Origin: Sphaerulina vaccinii
Taxonomy: Eukaryota > Ascomycota > Dothideomycetes > Mycosphaerellales > Mycosphaerellaceae
NCBI GenBank assembly: GCA_022570795.1
Contig: JAKUDP010000004.1
Location: 2,046,001 to 2,110,000 of the forward strand
Length of the DNA stretch: 64,000 bases
Reading direction: 5' to 3'
A model generated the notes under the pieces. That model did no database searches. It was not told the origin of the DNA and saw nothing but the letters and a program-made list of their open reading frames with translations. How positions within the stretch are numbered: position 1 is the first letter of the stretch; each line of letters starts with the position of its first letter. This document shows positions 33,297 through 44,771 of the stretch, one piece after another. A program made the translations under genes and the position numbers.

Positions 33297-34832
33297 ATGC
33301 TACGCCAACAGCGTCTTCGACAGAGCGCTTTCGGCCTCTACAGAAGACAGTTCAGCCAATATGTGACTCATCAGCAGGAGGCGATACGCCATGACCAGGA
33401 TCATAGTGAGTGGATGTAGAAGATATTGGCTGATCTGAACTGACGGTCGGTAGCACCCATTGAGTCTCTGCGAGTCGGTGTCAAGGCCAACATCGTCTCC
33501 AAAGATGTACCAGAGAACTCTAGTCATGCTGTGGCATCGTCGAAGATGCTGCAGGGCTACAGATCACCTTTTGATGCTACAGTCGTGAAGCTTCTTAAGG
33601 AAGCTGGAGTAGCCTCACACAACCTTCGAATTGGCGATAGCATGGATGAGTTTGGAATGGGCTCTCACTCGCAATACGCTCATGAAGGAGCAGTACAGAG
33701 CATATACAGCCGCGGAGGCGTGGCACTATCGCCTGGTGGCAGCAGTGGTGGAAGTGCTGTCTCTGTAGCCAAGGGTGAATGCGAGGTTGCATTGGGGACA
33801 GATACTGGAGGCTCAGTGAGACTGCCAGCGGCATATATGGGAGTGCTTGGATTCAAGCCTTCATATGGCCGCATTTCGAGGTGGGGAGTGATTCAATATG
33901 CCAATTCTCTGGACACAGTGGGCATTCTTGGACGAGATACGCGGGATCTTCAGAGGATCTTCTCAATTCTCGACCAGCACGACCCTCAAGACCAGACTTC
34001 ACTATCAGAATCCCTTCGACAACGTATACGTCCCCGCAAGCTGCAAAGCCTACGAATCGGCATCCCACTCGAATACAACATCCTCGAACTCAGCCCAGTG
34101 GTCCGAAAAACCTACCTCGCAACTCTCAACCTCCTCCGCAACGCCGGACATACTCTCCACTCAGTCTCTCTCCCCAGCACGCGCTCCGCACTTTCAGCAT
34201 ACTACGTCCTCGCTCCTGCCGAAGCCTCCTCCAATCTAGCAAAATACGACGGTATACGCTACGGCCATCGCACAACACCTACAGACGCCAGTCCTCACGC
34301 CGATCCTCCTTTACCTCTATACGCGAAGACCCGCGCCGAAGGATTCGGAGAAGAAGTCAAGAGACGCATTTTGCTAGGAGCTTATACACTCAGCTCCGAG
34401 GCGATGGATAATTACTTCATACAAGCTCAACGTGTTAGGAGAGTTGTACAGAGAGATTTTGATCGGGTCTTTGCGTTGCGGAATCCTTTACTTGACAATC
34501 CTACACCGAACCGAGGCAAAGAGGAAGAGGATGGGAAGGTTGATCTGTTGCTTGCGCCTACAGCTCCGACACTTCCGCCTACGATTGAAGAGTTGAAGGG
34601 ACAGACGACATTGGAGAGTTATATGAATGATGTGTTTACTGTGCCTGCTTCGTTGGCGGGGTTGCCGGCGATCAGTATACCTGTTCCGTTGCCGGAAGAA
34701 GAGAGAGCTGGGATGGAGAGTACGGATGTTAGGAGTGCTGGGATGCAGCTTATTGGGCAGTTTGGAGATGATTATTTGGTGCTTGATGCTGCAGAGCAGC
34801 TTTATCATGAACTGCTGGGAGAGGGAAGATGA
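33297..34832 (+). CDS. HER2: Mitochondrial glutamyl-tRNA(Gln) amidotransferase subunit A
   Basis: Two exons, 33297-33405 and 33454-34832, with a 48 nt intron; product 495 residues. Residues 1-30 (MLRQQRLRQSAFGLYRRQFS) form an Arg-rich, acid-free leader typical of mitochondrial import. The amidase-signature core follows: catalytic Lys47 in VGVKANI, the cis-Ser near 133 in LSPGGSSGGSA, and the nucleophile Ser157 in GTDTGGSVRLPAAY. The spacing of the two serines (24) matches the family. The C-terminal half has YTLSSEAMDNYFIQAQ and LLLAPTAPTLPP, seen in GatA. GatA works with GatB and GatF to convert Glu-tRNA(Gln) into Gln-tRNA(Gln) for mitochondrial translation. The N-terminal lead before the catalytic Lys is short, as in yeast Her2. 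A different amidase is possible but less likely. Confidence 0.88.
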
Positions 34833-35048
34833 TGCGAGAATGGCATGCTCAGCATGCTCATGTAATAACATATGGGATATCTCGAGATAGCCTCGTAGGG
34901 GCTTCGTCCAGTCTGTTGTCGCCTCAACTCCTTGCTCTGAACCATGCAGTCTATGGCTTCGTTCCCAATATCATTCAAATCAAACGGGAGCCGTTTCGCC
35001 GGGCAAGCTCCATCGTGTCCACGCTTTGCACGGCGTTGCCAAAGCTTT

Positions 35049-36324
35049 CTAAGCGTTCCTGCCCACCGAGCTTGCACTCTCGCCCACTCTGACCTCGTCA
35101 TCAGTGACACCGATCGCCCTTCTGCTAGAAGCTGTGGTACTCTGAGACTCGCTCCTCTCTCTGGGTCCTGCTACGCCGCCGACTCCACCATCCCAGACTC
35201 CAAGGCCAGTTGAAGCGGGGGCCGAGGTCAAGGATGGGACTCTATTGAACTCTCGTGACGGTCGCTCAGCTGGCGTCTCATAACGCAAGTCGCGGCCGCT
35301 ACTGGTGCCGGTCTCCAAACGAGGAGCCTCCGATTGCGAAGAGTCGCGTCGACGGGAGCGCAAGGCGCGTTCGAGTGCTCTGACGCGATGTCGCAGTGCT
35401 TCATTCTCCGCTTTGACGATCTCCATCTCCGTACGATATGCTGTAGTGTCTGTGTAGCTCTGTATTGCTGCGTTAACACTTCCCATGTGTGGACTCTGTG
35501 TAGGAGACGAGGCAGCTGGCGCAGGCGTGCCACTGTGCGCTTGCATAGACACGTGTGACGACTCTCTTGAGATCGAGGGTCGGTGTGGTAGAGCATAGTG
35601 TGCTCCTATAGCGCGCGACACGTCAAGTGACTGCCTGGCTGGGGTAGAAGTGCCCGAAGCGCTCATCGATGGGTTCCTGCTCAGCGAAGACCGGTCTCCA
35701 GTCGCAGCAGCGTTTCGTTCGACTTGTGCTTGCGATACACTACCTACGGGCCCTGATCCACCTGGTTGTGCTTGGGTCGACACATTGGTCATCCCACTAG
35801 CAGTAGTCGATGGAGTTGGTATGCTTCGTGTGCTAATTGACGAGGAGGATCGGTGTCGACGAGAAGGCGTAGGATGCGTAGCACCCGTCATTTGGTGCGT
35901 CGGGTTGAGGTCGCCGATGTCAACTGGTAGCAATGACGAGGAGACAGCAGAAGCAGATGAGGCGTTGCTGGCTACTGAAGCAGACTGGGCTCGTAGAGCG
36001 GTGAGTTCGCGGGTCAAGCGATTGACCTAGATAGCAATTCAGTATTCCATATCTCTTGTGGTTCGTCTGCATACATACCACAGCTTCCTGCTCCTTCTCA
36101 CACTCCAAGTACAGCTCGGCTGCCGTCAAAGGACGTGGATGGCGCATAGGTACGGAAACGTTCTCGTTGGTCGACATGATGGGACTGCGAGCAGTATATG
36201 TGGCCGATGCAGGTTGCTGAGGTGGTCCCATGATTTGGCTTGTTCGTCGAGATGCCGTGTTCGAGGCTGTGTTTGAGGAGACGATCTGAGAAGGAGGTCG
36301 ATTGAGTCGCGGTGACGCAGGCAT
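35049..36324 (-). CDS. Ser-rich protein with short coiled coils
   Basis: Two exons, 36324-36079 and 36026-35049, with a 52 nt intron; product 407 residues, unrecognised. The intron splits a coiled coil: residues about 68-100 read AAELYLECEKEQEAV then VNRLTRELTALRAQS. A second, stronger coiled coil lies at about 275-310 (EMEIVKAENEALRHRVRALE). Everything else is Ser/Thr/Pro/Arg-rich and likely disordered, with many phosphorylation-type sites (RRHRSSSS, RNPSMSASG). The pattern suggests a self-associating scaffold. The ATG at 36324 is the first in frame after a stretch without ATG. No catalytic feature. Confidence 0.72.
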
Positions 36325-37349
36325 CACTTTTGCTTTCAACCTTCTCTTTACTGATTGACTAGTCTCTTGTACGCGTGAGAAGAACAAACACCCGCCGCCG
36401 GCCTTGTCAGGAGAATGAATGTACGACGTCTGCAGGCAGCCAGGCCGTTTGTTGTCGCTAGCCAAACATTGCTATGACTCTGGCCTCGACGCCGACGCTG
36501 TGATCGTTCAATGGTTGAGGAGCTTCTGTGGCATGCAGATCGTTGCACGACCGTTCATGAGCACTGCCACAACACAGAAGAACAGGAGAATGTTGTTATC
36601 TTTTTGAGGGGTCGTGGTGGAAGTGGTGATCAGGGTGGTCCTGCGCGTGAAACGTGCAGGCCATGATCGGCACCAGGGTTCGTGATGGCGGTGGTGGCGT
36701 TCCACTTCACGCGTCGAGCGTGTTGACTCTTCTTCATCTGCTTGACCATCACTTTATTTCATTACGTTCATCATCTTATCATCTGGCTACAGGAATGGCG
36801 GTGATGGCTCGATGAGCTACTGAAGGATCGAGCCACTCAAGAGCGCCAGCGGCCTGGACCAGAATCAAGAAATCGCGGCTGGGTACATGAGCGCTGGCTT
36901 CTGCACGTTGAGGACATGGCTGGCACTGTGATCTCCATTTCCACCGCCCAGCCCTCAGCGGCATCAAGGACATCCTCAGCTCAGACCGTCAGCGCTATGA
37001 GCACTCGAGTATGTTGCGAATGGTCGAAAATACATGCATGACAGCATAAGAGTATATGGCCTCGCAAGGAGGAAACTGCGCAGCAAGTATGCTAGTACGA
37101 GGAATCACTGACCTTCCGATGCCCCATGATCTTGACGAACTCACCTGGCCGCAGACACACAGCAGCTGCCACGATTCCAGGGCGTCGCTCAGACAACCCA
37201 TGCGTGGTCGATGCTATACTCGCGAAGCCGGAGGCGACCTTGGTTCTATATCACAAAGTGGACTGCGGGACGAAGGAATAGGCCGTCCTTGGCCAACACT
37301 CTGCGAATTCAGAGAGGGATCCACTCCTACTCTATACTCCCATCTCTGA
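36325..37349. other. Intergenic
   Basis: No supported gene. Leads into the relic below, with rising A/T content towards 37.3 kb. Confidence 0.5.
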
Positions 37350-38247
37350 TTCGCTATTTTGATTTCGATGGCACTACGTATGTGTTATTGTTATCACTCG
37401 GGAGCATTATCTTGGTAAGGTGTTCAATCAACCACATCGCGACGTCCGTCGCGCCTCGAGAGGCTCAAGCTATGAAGTATAAGTGGGAAGATCTATGGCT
37501 TGGCACGGGCTATTGAGCTATTGAGCTATTGAGAAGCTAAGGGGAATAGGTACCTTGACGGAACAGTCACGGGACGCTTATAGTGCCACAATTAGCGAAG
37601 GAGTCCGCAGAGATACTAGCTTACTATATAATCTCTACGAATCTAGCCGCATACTATAACTTTCTAGTTCCTACTCTACTTTGTAGTCTCGAAGCCGATG
37701 GCACTACATATTCGCTTACAGTGCCACAGTCATTGCAATCAAGCGCAGAGATACCTTGCAATCCGGTGTCGTCTATGGGAATCTGGCCGCATACCATGTC
37801 GCCAGGAGCAGCGACAGGGCAGTAGCAGAATTCACTGCGGAATCAGAGATAAGTACCCAGTACCAATTTCTTGGCGCCACTTCTAGCAAGAGTAGAAACA
37901 CTTACACAAGCACCCAGACGCTCACCGTTTTGCAATACACCGATCCATCAACTCAGGTTACCCTCTTCCCAACCGAGACTCCATCTTCCACCCGCCCAGC
38001 AGTCGTGAACGTTCCAATCGCTCAGGCAACGCCCGTGCCTGAGCCCACGGAGACGGTTGTAACACTTGTCGTTGGTTATCCGGCCCCCTCTACTACTGCA
38101 GGCCCTGAGCCCACGGAGACGGTTGTGACATTTGTCGTTGCGGTAAGTACTATACCTATTTCGTGGTGTTGTTAACAAGATGCTGACTTTATTTCTTTTC
38201 TCCTAGGCTCCGATCCAAAGTGGACTTCCAAATGAGGGTCAGTGAGA
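37350..38247 (+). pseudogene. Relic of a repeat-rich cell-wall or adhesin-like protein
   Basis: Only the 3' end still looks coding: an open stretch 37756-38139 with STQTLTVLQYTDPSTQV and two copies of PEPTETVVT(L/F)VV, then a clean intron (38140-38207, GTAAGT...TCCTAG) and a last exon ending in a TGA at 38247. Upstream, recognisable copies of a segment beginning DGTTY (near 37367 and 37697) and a 138-bp DNA repeat (GTGCCACA at 37583 and 37721) carry stops and frame changes; the first copy is rich in TA steps. Ser/Thr-rich fungal wall proteins with DGTTY repeats are common. The best reading is a decayed wall-protein gene; a short surviving gene starting within 37.7-37.8 kb cannot be excluded. 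Confidence 0.5.
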
Positions 38248-38997
38248 GTGGAGATTTGAGGACTTGATCTTGGAAAGGCAAGTCTAGTATAATAGTTCTC
38301 TATTAGCATATATAACCTAAGCCGAGTAGGGCCAGTTATATAGAATCGCAGGAGGATGCAAGTAATATAGCGAGAAGGAGAAGCGCTAGCGAGCAACTCG
38401 GGAGAGTTCAGATAGGTAGATCTATAGTGCAATATGTTATCTTGGATTAAATCATACCTCCACGTCTCCTGATCTACTTATTGCAGTTGGAAGTTGCCAC
38501 CTATGTAGGTGCGTAGCAGAATATGAAAATGCTTGGCTACATTTTGACTTCCTCGATGGACCGTGGACTCAACCCTCTGCTATGATTCAATTGTGTGGGA
38601 CTCGGACTTGCTGATCGGAGAACGGGAACTGACGAAAGAGGAGCGTCCAACCTTGATATCTGTTGTTGCAAAGGTGATGCATACAGTACTTACTAGTAGC
38701 AGCATAGCAGATACCAATGTTGAGAAATTCGCTGTCTCCAGATGGAACTTCGTGCAGCAAATAAAGTCTTGTTGTGGCTGCGGAGGAGAGAGATTCTACT
38801 CTGCTCTGTCCGAGCGGACTGCTTAGATTCACCTGGCGGCGCAGCATGTCCAGCACGAAAAGGCTGTGCGCTCTTTCGCTTTATGGTTGCCATCATCCCA
38901 AGCCGCGTCTCTCCCCGGCTGCCCGCTTTCTTTCGTAAAACGCCATAACACCTCGCTGAATGAACCCCATAGATACAACATGTCCGATTTTCTCTCC
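38248..38997. other. Intergenic
   Basis: A/T-rich and TA-rich near 38260-38450, continuing the mutated zone of the relic, then ordinary sequence up to the 3' end of RPB10. Open frames near 38563-38900 show no supporting feature. Confidence 0.5.
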
Positions 38998-39349
38998 TTA
39001 TCGATTTCCAGGCTTGATGATGTCGCGTTCCGCTGGGTTATACCTATAGTTCTCCTCGTCAGTCACATCCCCCCATCTGCCCTTTCGCAGTACATACCTC
39101 AGCAACTTCTCGATCAAGTCCACATGCGTAAGCATCATTCGTCTGCAGCAGTATCTGTTGAGTCCCAGCTGGTCCATCGCATCGCCGTCGGAGACTGTGT
39201 CGCCGTTCTCTTGTTGTGTGCCGATGAGTTCGACGTAGCGCTCGTAGAGGTCGGCGATGACCTATGAAGTATTAGTATGAGGAAGTGGCGCGATTTGCAG
39301 TGGTAGTATGTACCTTGCCGCATGAGAAGCAGCGGATTGGAATGATCAT
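38998..39349 (-). CDS. RPB10: RNA polymerase subunit Rpb10 (RPABC5), shared by Pol I, II and III
   Basis: Three exons: 39349-39314, 39261-39098 and 39043-38998, introns 52 and 54 nt; product 81 residues. The N-terminus MIIPIRCFSCGKVIADLYE has the invariant CxxC (Cys7, Cys10), and LGLNRYCCRRMMLTHVDL has the paired Cys50-Cys51 that complete the zinc site. The sequence ends LLRYNPAERDIIKPGNR. Rpb10 anchors the Rpb3/Rpb11-like platform in all three polymerases. The protein is about ten residues longer than yeast Rpb10 through an acidic loop at 27-41. Its start lies about 200 bp from that of UTP17 on the other strand. All joins fall within conserved motifs, so the model is near certain. Confidence 0.97.
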
Positions 39350-39550
39350 GTTGGCGGTTTGGAGTGTGTTGTCGTTGTTGTCGCAAAGTTGAAGTCGAGG
39401 TTTGAAGTGGAAGACCGTTAATGCCGGTAGCTGAGCACAGACGGCGAACTTTTTTTGAGAATGTCAAAGCTAGTTTGAAGCACACGACCAGCAGGACGAC
39501 ATTCACTACTCACTTTCTGTCTTTTACTTCACTTTGGAAAGCTTGGAAAG

Positions 39551-42500
39551 ATGGCAAAAGATACAGAAAGGAAGAGGAAGGCAGAGGAAGTCGACAATGC
39601 GACGGCGAAGAGATTGAAGCAGTCGCAAGACGGGAAGGCGAACGGGAATACACCGAAGAAGCAGAATGGACTGCCTACACCAACTGCCACAGATACACCA
39701 AAGCTCAGCAAAAAGGAGAGGAAAGCCGCCCGGAATAGCGACGTCAAGAGCGTGATCGAAGCGCCTGCGGTCAAGGACGAGGGCCAGGCCACACCAGCGA
39801 AGAAGGCGAAGAAGCGGAAGTCTCTACAAAATGGCGCGGCGGCGGCAGCACCTTCTACAAATGATGAAGTGGCAGAGGAGGCGGTAGATGTGTCAATGGT
39901 CGATGCAGATGCAGGTCAGGTCGAGTCAAAGAAGAGCAAGAAGAGAAAGAAGCAACAGACATCTCAAGAGCTGGTGAAGACTGACAGAGACGCCAGCGCA
40001 GGTGCTGAGCAAAGAAGCGAGTCTGGCACAGTCGTGTCAGCCACTGACAAGCGACAACGAGCCCTGGAGAAGAAGGCGAGACGACAGGCAGAACGTGAGA
40101 TCAAGGCTGGCTTGAAAGAGGATCATGCACTCACAATTCCCAACGAGAACGGCTGGTGGCTATCACAACCTAGTGCAGGACGATACTTGGCACACGACCC
40201 GATCTTTGTAGTGGACGAGAATCGCGACGAGTGTCTGATTGCTGCTACTGTGCGCGAAGTTCAACTGCTGCATTCCAACAGCTCTCTCATCGCGAGATCG
40301 CATGCTGTACCTGATGGTCGATCTATCCTGGCTTTCACACTCAGCGCCGAATACCCAGATCACGTCGAAGTCTCATATGACAACGGAGCTAAGGTGCAGT
40401 GGAACTGGACGACTGGCGCCATCATCAATGGCAGTTATCCTGGACAGGAGACGACTATCGCCACGACCACGGCCGCGCTCGCAGATGGAAGACCTGAAGT
40501 GTATTACATCTCACAGACACAAGGCACATACACGATTGTGGGCGAAAGGAAGGCATTGTACTCCACATACAGGCGTCTAAGGAGCATACAAGTCCTCGAT
40601 GGTGGCGCATACATCATATGTCTGGGCGCAACTGCAATGGTGCTTGGAAAGAGGAAGGATAACAGCTCGACTGCCGACTACATCTGGATCGAGATGCCGG
40701 CAACGATGCCTTATCAATGCATAGATGCGAGACTTGTAACGCCAGCATCTCCAACTACCCCAGTCAAGAAGGAGAAGCACAGGACTCCTAATCTTGCGCT
40801 TGCAGTTGGCAATGCAGAGGGACAGATTCACTTATATTCTGACTTAACACCTCTCTTCGGAAAGGCGGGGGAGGCGTCTCTACCAGAGCCACGTATCTTG
40901 CACTGGCATCGTGAGGCCGTCTCGGCTGTCAAGTTCTCGAGAGACGGGAACTACCTTATATCGGGCGGACGAGAATCAGTACTTGTCATCTGGCAACTGG
41001 AGACTGGCAAAAAGCAATTCTTGCCACATCTTACAGCCGAGATTGAGCGTATTGTCGTCTCGCCGAATGGCACGCAGTATGCTCTACAGATGGGAGATAA
41101 TAGCATCATGGTGCTGAGCACGACTGAACTGAAGCCAGTAGCCAACTTCGCCGGCCTGCAACTCCCGGTGCAGACTGAGCAGCTGGAAATTGAAGATATG
41201 ATTGTACCAGGCACAACCGCGGTGCTGCATCCGACCACCCCAAATCAGCTGCTGCTGACAGTTCCAGCTACACAGCCCAAGCATGCAAGAGATATCACGA
41301 CACGTCCTTTCTTGCAGAGCTTCGATCTACAAAATGCTCGCCACATCAGTCGTCAAGCACTGTCTCGCAACAATGTCACGGACTTCAATCGAGGACCGGA
41401 GAACACGCCCATCATTCCTCCAGATGTCAACCTGCTCGCAGTGAGCGCAGATGGAAAGTGGTTGGCGACAGTCGATGAGTGGTTCCCACCTGCCACGGAT
41501 CTGGAGCACGCTGTGGCACGCACGTCTGGTTTGGACCACATCGATCTTGCGAACGTTCAAGATCAGCAGATGAAAAGACGCGAAGTATATCTCAAGTTCT
41601 GGAGCTGGGACGAGGCTCAACAGATCTGGACACTGAGCACAAGAGCTGATGCGCCTCATTCGAGGACGTCGAATGCTGATCTCGGCAACGGCCCTGGCCG
41701 CATTCTCGAACTGAAGTCGGATCCAGCTTCAAATGGCTTTGCGACTGTCGGTGAAGATGGTGAGGTCAAGATCTGGAAGTCAAAGACCAAGTACCGCAAT
41801 GGTGTACCATTGAAAGATCCAAGTGGCGGTGACCTGGTGGAGTGGACCTGTCGCAAGACGATTAAGCTTCCCACTGCCACCGACGTCGAAGAGCGCGCCG
41901 ACTCGCCCATGGACGGAGTATCTGAGCATGACAAGATGTTCTCCGCGATCGATGCCTGCCTCGCCTACTCCCCAGATGGTTCAATGCTGGCATGCACTAC
42001 CGTTTCTGCGAACGAAACTACTCAACCACTTGTTCACTTCATAAACCCAACCACCGGGAACATCACTGCAACAAAGTCTGGCATCATCCCAGCAGATGAG
42101 GACGTACAGTCCTTCGGTTTCCTTGATCGATACTTCATCGTTCTCAGTCTCGGCCACATTCGCGTCTGGAACCTCGTTGACGACAATGTGCACTACACGA
42201 TCACGCTTCCTGGCACAGCAGACGAGCAGTCTGATGCTAAGCTAGCTATCAACAGCACCGATGACACTTTTGCGGTAACCTCGAACATTCCACTTTCAAT
42301 GGAGAATGACGAGGAAGTGCCACAGATCGTGGTCTATACACCCAAGGTGCCGGAATCACTCTTCGAAGCTGAATTGGAGTCAATTCCAGTGGCTCTCCTC
42401 GCTGGACAAGGCACAAAAGGGTACACGGTCCTCTTCGAAGATGGCATCGTTCGCACCCTTTCCACTGCACAAGCATCGTCGCGCGATAGACGTTTCTCGA

Positions 42501-42808
42501 TCGCCACTTCATCTGAGGAGAGAGTCGAAGAAGAGCCTCAAGATATCGTTAGAGATTCGGAAACTGCCTCTTCCACCGCTCTAGCATTGTTCAGTACACA
42601 AGCCGCCGAAGACCAACAAATGGCAGAGAACTTCGCGCCACTTCTACTCAGCGAAGGAGAAGATGATAGACCTGTCATCAGACCTGAACAACTCAGTAGT
42701 ATCTTTGACGTTGGAGGAGTGGCTTTACCGCCTGTTAGGGATATGTTTCGCGATGTTGTTGGGTTATTTGCGAGGAAACCTAGAGCGAGAGTGGAAATGG
42801 AATTGTAA
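39551..42808 (+). CDS. UTP17: SSU-processome WD40 protein Utp17/Nan1 (WDR75)
   Basis: Single exon, 1085 residues. Residues 1-200 are a Lys/Ala/Glu-rich nucleolar-type tail (KKAKKRKS, KKSKKRKKQQ, and KKARRQAEREIKAGL). From about 205 onwards come WD40-like blades: GWWLSQPSAGRYLAHDPIF, HREAVSAVKFSRDGNYLISG, ESVLVIWQLETGKKQ, ATVGEDGEVKIWKSKTKY and GHIRVWNLVDDN. Two tandem beta-propellers and a helical C-terminus fit the t-UTP subunit Nan1/Utp17, human WDR75, which binds early pre-rRNA transcripts and supports Pol I transcription and 18S processing. The long N-terminal tail is common in filamentous fungi. Divergent partner of RPB10, with which it may be co-regulated in growth. Confidence 0.9.
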   Translation: MAKDTERKRKAEEVDNATAKRLKQSQDGKANGNTPKKQNGLPTPTATDTPKLSKKERKAARNSDVKSVIEAPAVKDEGQATPAKKAKKRKSLQNGAAAAAPSTNDEVAEEAVDVSMVDADAGQVESKKSKKRKKQQTSQELVKTDRDASAGAEQRSESGTVVSATDKRQRALEKKARRQAEREIKAGLKEDHALTIPNENGWWLSQPSAGRYLAHDPIFVVDENRDECLIAATVREVQLLHSNSSLIARSHAVPDGRSILAFTLSAEYPDHVEVSYDNGAKVQWNWTTGAIINGSYPGQETTIATTTAALADGRPEVYYISQTQGTYTIVGERKALYSTYRRLRSIQVLDGGAYIICLGATAMVLGKRKDNSSTADYIWIEMPATMPYQCIDARLVTPASPTTPVKKEKHRTPNLALAVGNAEGQIHLYSDLTPLFGKAGEASLPEPRILHWHREAVSAVKFSRDGNYLISGGRESVLVIWQLETGKKQFLPHLTAEIERIVVSPNGTQYALQMGDNSIMVLSTTELKPVANFAGLQLPVQTEQLEIEDMIVPGTTAVLHPTTPNQLLLTVPATQPKHARDITTRPFLQSFDLQNARHISRQALSRNNVTDFNRGPENTPIIPPDVNLLAVSADGKWLATVDEWFPPATDLEHAVARTSGLDHIDLANVQDQQMKRREVYLKFWSWDEAQQIWTLSTRADAPHSRTSNADLGNGPGRILELKSDPASNGFATVGEDGEVKIWKSKTKYRNGVPLKDPSGGDLVEWTCRKTIKLPTATDVEERADSPMDGVSEHDKMFSAIDACLAYSPDGSMLACTTVSANETTQPLVHFINPTTGNITATKSGIIPADEDVQSFGFLDRYFIVLSLGHIRVWNLVDDNVHYTITLPGTADEQSDAKLAINSTDDTFAVTSNIPLSMENDEEVPQIVVYTPKVPESLFEAELESIPVALLAGQGTKGYTVLFEDGIVRTLSTAQASSRDRRFSIATSSEERVEEEPQDIVRDSETASSTALALFSTQAAEDQQMAENFAPLLLSEGEDDRPVIRPEQLSSIFDVGGVALPPVRDMFRDVVGLFARKPRARVEMEL

Positions 42809-44017
42809 AGAACTATACAAGCAGGTGTACAGAGGAAAATGTAAGAACAAGCTGTGCTCCTTTCGTATGGACGTGACTCTTCGCCATTCCTTACGGCCGA
42901 CTGTAAGATCTATCACGGAAATGTTGCACTACAATCTCGGTCGTCTTCCGCTCTGGCTGTTCTTTCGCTGGCAAGCAGAACACTTTGACTTGGAAATCAA
43001 TCGTTCTAGCTGACGATCGTCTTGTTTGCCCGAGGAAAAGGAAACGCACAGTCTTCAGACGAGTCGCTGACAGATGCAGGCTCGCGGACGATGTACTTAC
43101 TCCACGCCAAGACAAAACCAACAATAACAACAACCAAGTACGAGAACCCGATATGCGATAGGACACTGTCCGCGACACGGCAACCTTTCTGCTTCTGGAC
43201 GACGATGATTACCAACAGACTCTGTTAAGACAAATCAATCTCAAATATCACACAGGCAAAGTCACTTCTCGCGATGTCGAGACAGTTGCTAGGGCTAGGT
43301 GAGGGCAAGTCGATATAGAAGGTTTATGCAGAGTTCTGTATACGCTGACAAAGCTTCACGGACTCCACGTTCGCTCTCCACCTCTACCTACCGAGTCTGG
43401 GCACCAAATAGCTCATGCATCCACTTCGCCCTTACGCCTCCTCCCGCTCAGCTCCGAGAGTCCTTGTATCAATCTGCAAGACAGGGACAGCTAGAATTCG
43501 ACGATCGTGTGTCGCGTAGCACGCTATCAAGACGGAGAGAGAGAGAGGACACAATGTGGCAACTGGGATGAGGCTATATCCAGAGCTCATATAAAAGAAG
43601 GTTCAAATGCCCTGCTGCTTTGGTAATTGATACCATGTACGTCTAGCTGCCGGGTCTTGGCGAACCGGATCATTACCAGCTGGAAGTCCGCAGACTCACG
43701 AAAATAACTGCAACATTCCAGGTTGATGAGGTAGTCGCTGACCAGCGAGCAAATGGGCAAGCCATATAAGCGCGAGTCGTGTTCCGACGCGAGTGTACAT
43801 GCCTTTGGAGCTTAGACAACAACAGACATTGGACTCAACCACGAAAAGCCGCTTCTACACACTTGATCGTCGTTCACTTCAACAATCGTCTTGGCGGCAA
43901 GAAAAGACCTTCAGCTCCAGTACTATGTCAGGTTTTCCTACACAATATCCGGTGATGATCACCTTACTATCGTACGTCGATCACCAACATTTTAGAGTCA
44001 AATCACAACCAAAAGCC
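42809..44017. other. Intergenic
   Basis: A - strand open stretch at 43006-43215 encodes one hydrophobic segment (SYLVVVIVGFVLAW) but has no ATG, and no upstream exon joins it in frame; not called. The region 43600-44017 is the presumed promoter of the secreted cysteine-rich gene. Confidence 0.5.
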
Positions 44018-44438
44018 ATGATCACCACTCCAAGTCCACTAACCCTCGCTCTCCTCCAGTCTCCCCCTCCTCCTACTACCTACAATATACGCCGCTCCCC
44101 AAGACCTCGTCACCACCCCCGACGCCCTCCCCTCCGAAGCCCAACCAAAAGTCGTTCCCATCCTCTCCCAATTCTGCACATGCACCGACCCGAAGGGCAA
44201 CTTCTCTGTCGCGCTAGCAGTAGTCTCTACAGCCCGAGCATGTAAAGCTTTTTCTGGAATTTACGATATTCCTAAAGCGCCGAGTGGGCTCACTTTTGGA
44301 ACTTGTTATAGGACTGATGGATTGCTTACGGCGGGATATGAGAAGATTTGGGAACCTTATTGTAATGTCGATGGGGCGTTTAGTGGTGGGGCGGCTTGTT
44401 GTGATTTGGAGGTGCATAGTTGTTTGTTTACTGTTTGA
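44018..44438 (+). CDS. Small secreted cysteine-rich protein, apparent frameshift in signal peptide
   Basis: The body lies in one frame, open from 44043 to the stop at 44436-44438. It starts with a Leu-rich hydrophobic core ending in YAAP, a good signal-peptidase site, and continues with about 110 residues holding eight cysteines: a CxC pair, four single cysteines or separated pairs, a CC pair and one near the end. This frame has no ATG. The only suitable ATG (44018) is in another frame, whose product also begins like a signal peptide (MITTPSPLTLALL) and then runs into Pro/Arg-rich nonsense. The two frames meet within a C/T-rich run at about 44050-44070, so one extra base there would explain it: a sequencing error, or a true inactivating mutation. 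Size and cysteine count fit an effector-like or wall-associated secreted protein. No family recognised. Confidence 0.55.
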
Positions 44439-44771
44439 GTGGGGAGGGAGGTGGTGGAGGGGTTGGAGTCTGTGTGTTGTCAATACCGATATACGCAGCT
44501 CAAGACCGCAAACATGGGTGATGTTGACCCAGTGGAGGTTTCGGCTAGCTTCATGCAACCGACTCTCTGGGGCTGAAGCTGGCGTATGGCTGCATGAGGC
44601 GTTTGTTGTGTAACAAGAAGTGCTGGCGGCCTCCGACTCAGCCTCAGCCTGATGTCTGCTGGCGTGCTGTCATATATATAAGAGGAAGCTCTCTGCTTCA
44701 TTTCATGGGTTAATTTTCACAATAAGACTTCAGCTCATACCTTAGACTTCAGCTCATACCTTATCTTAACA

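Noticed and set aside
36395..36465. Longer N-terminus for the Ser-rich coiled-coil protein
   Set aside because: The frame is open upstream but has no ATG before 36324.
43006..43215. Small single-TM protein on the - strand
   Set aside because: No ATG, and no upstream exon could be joined in frame.
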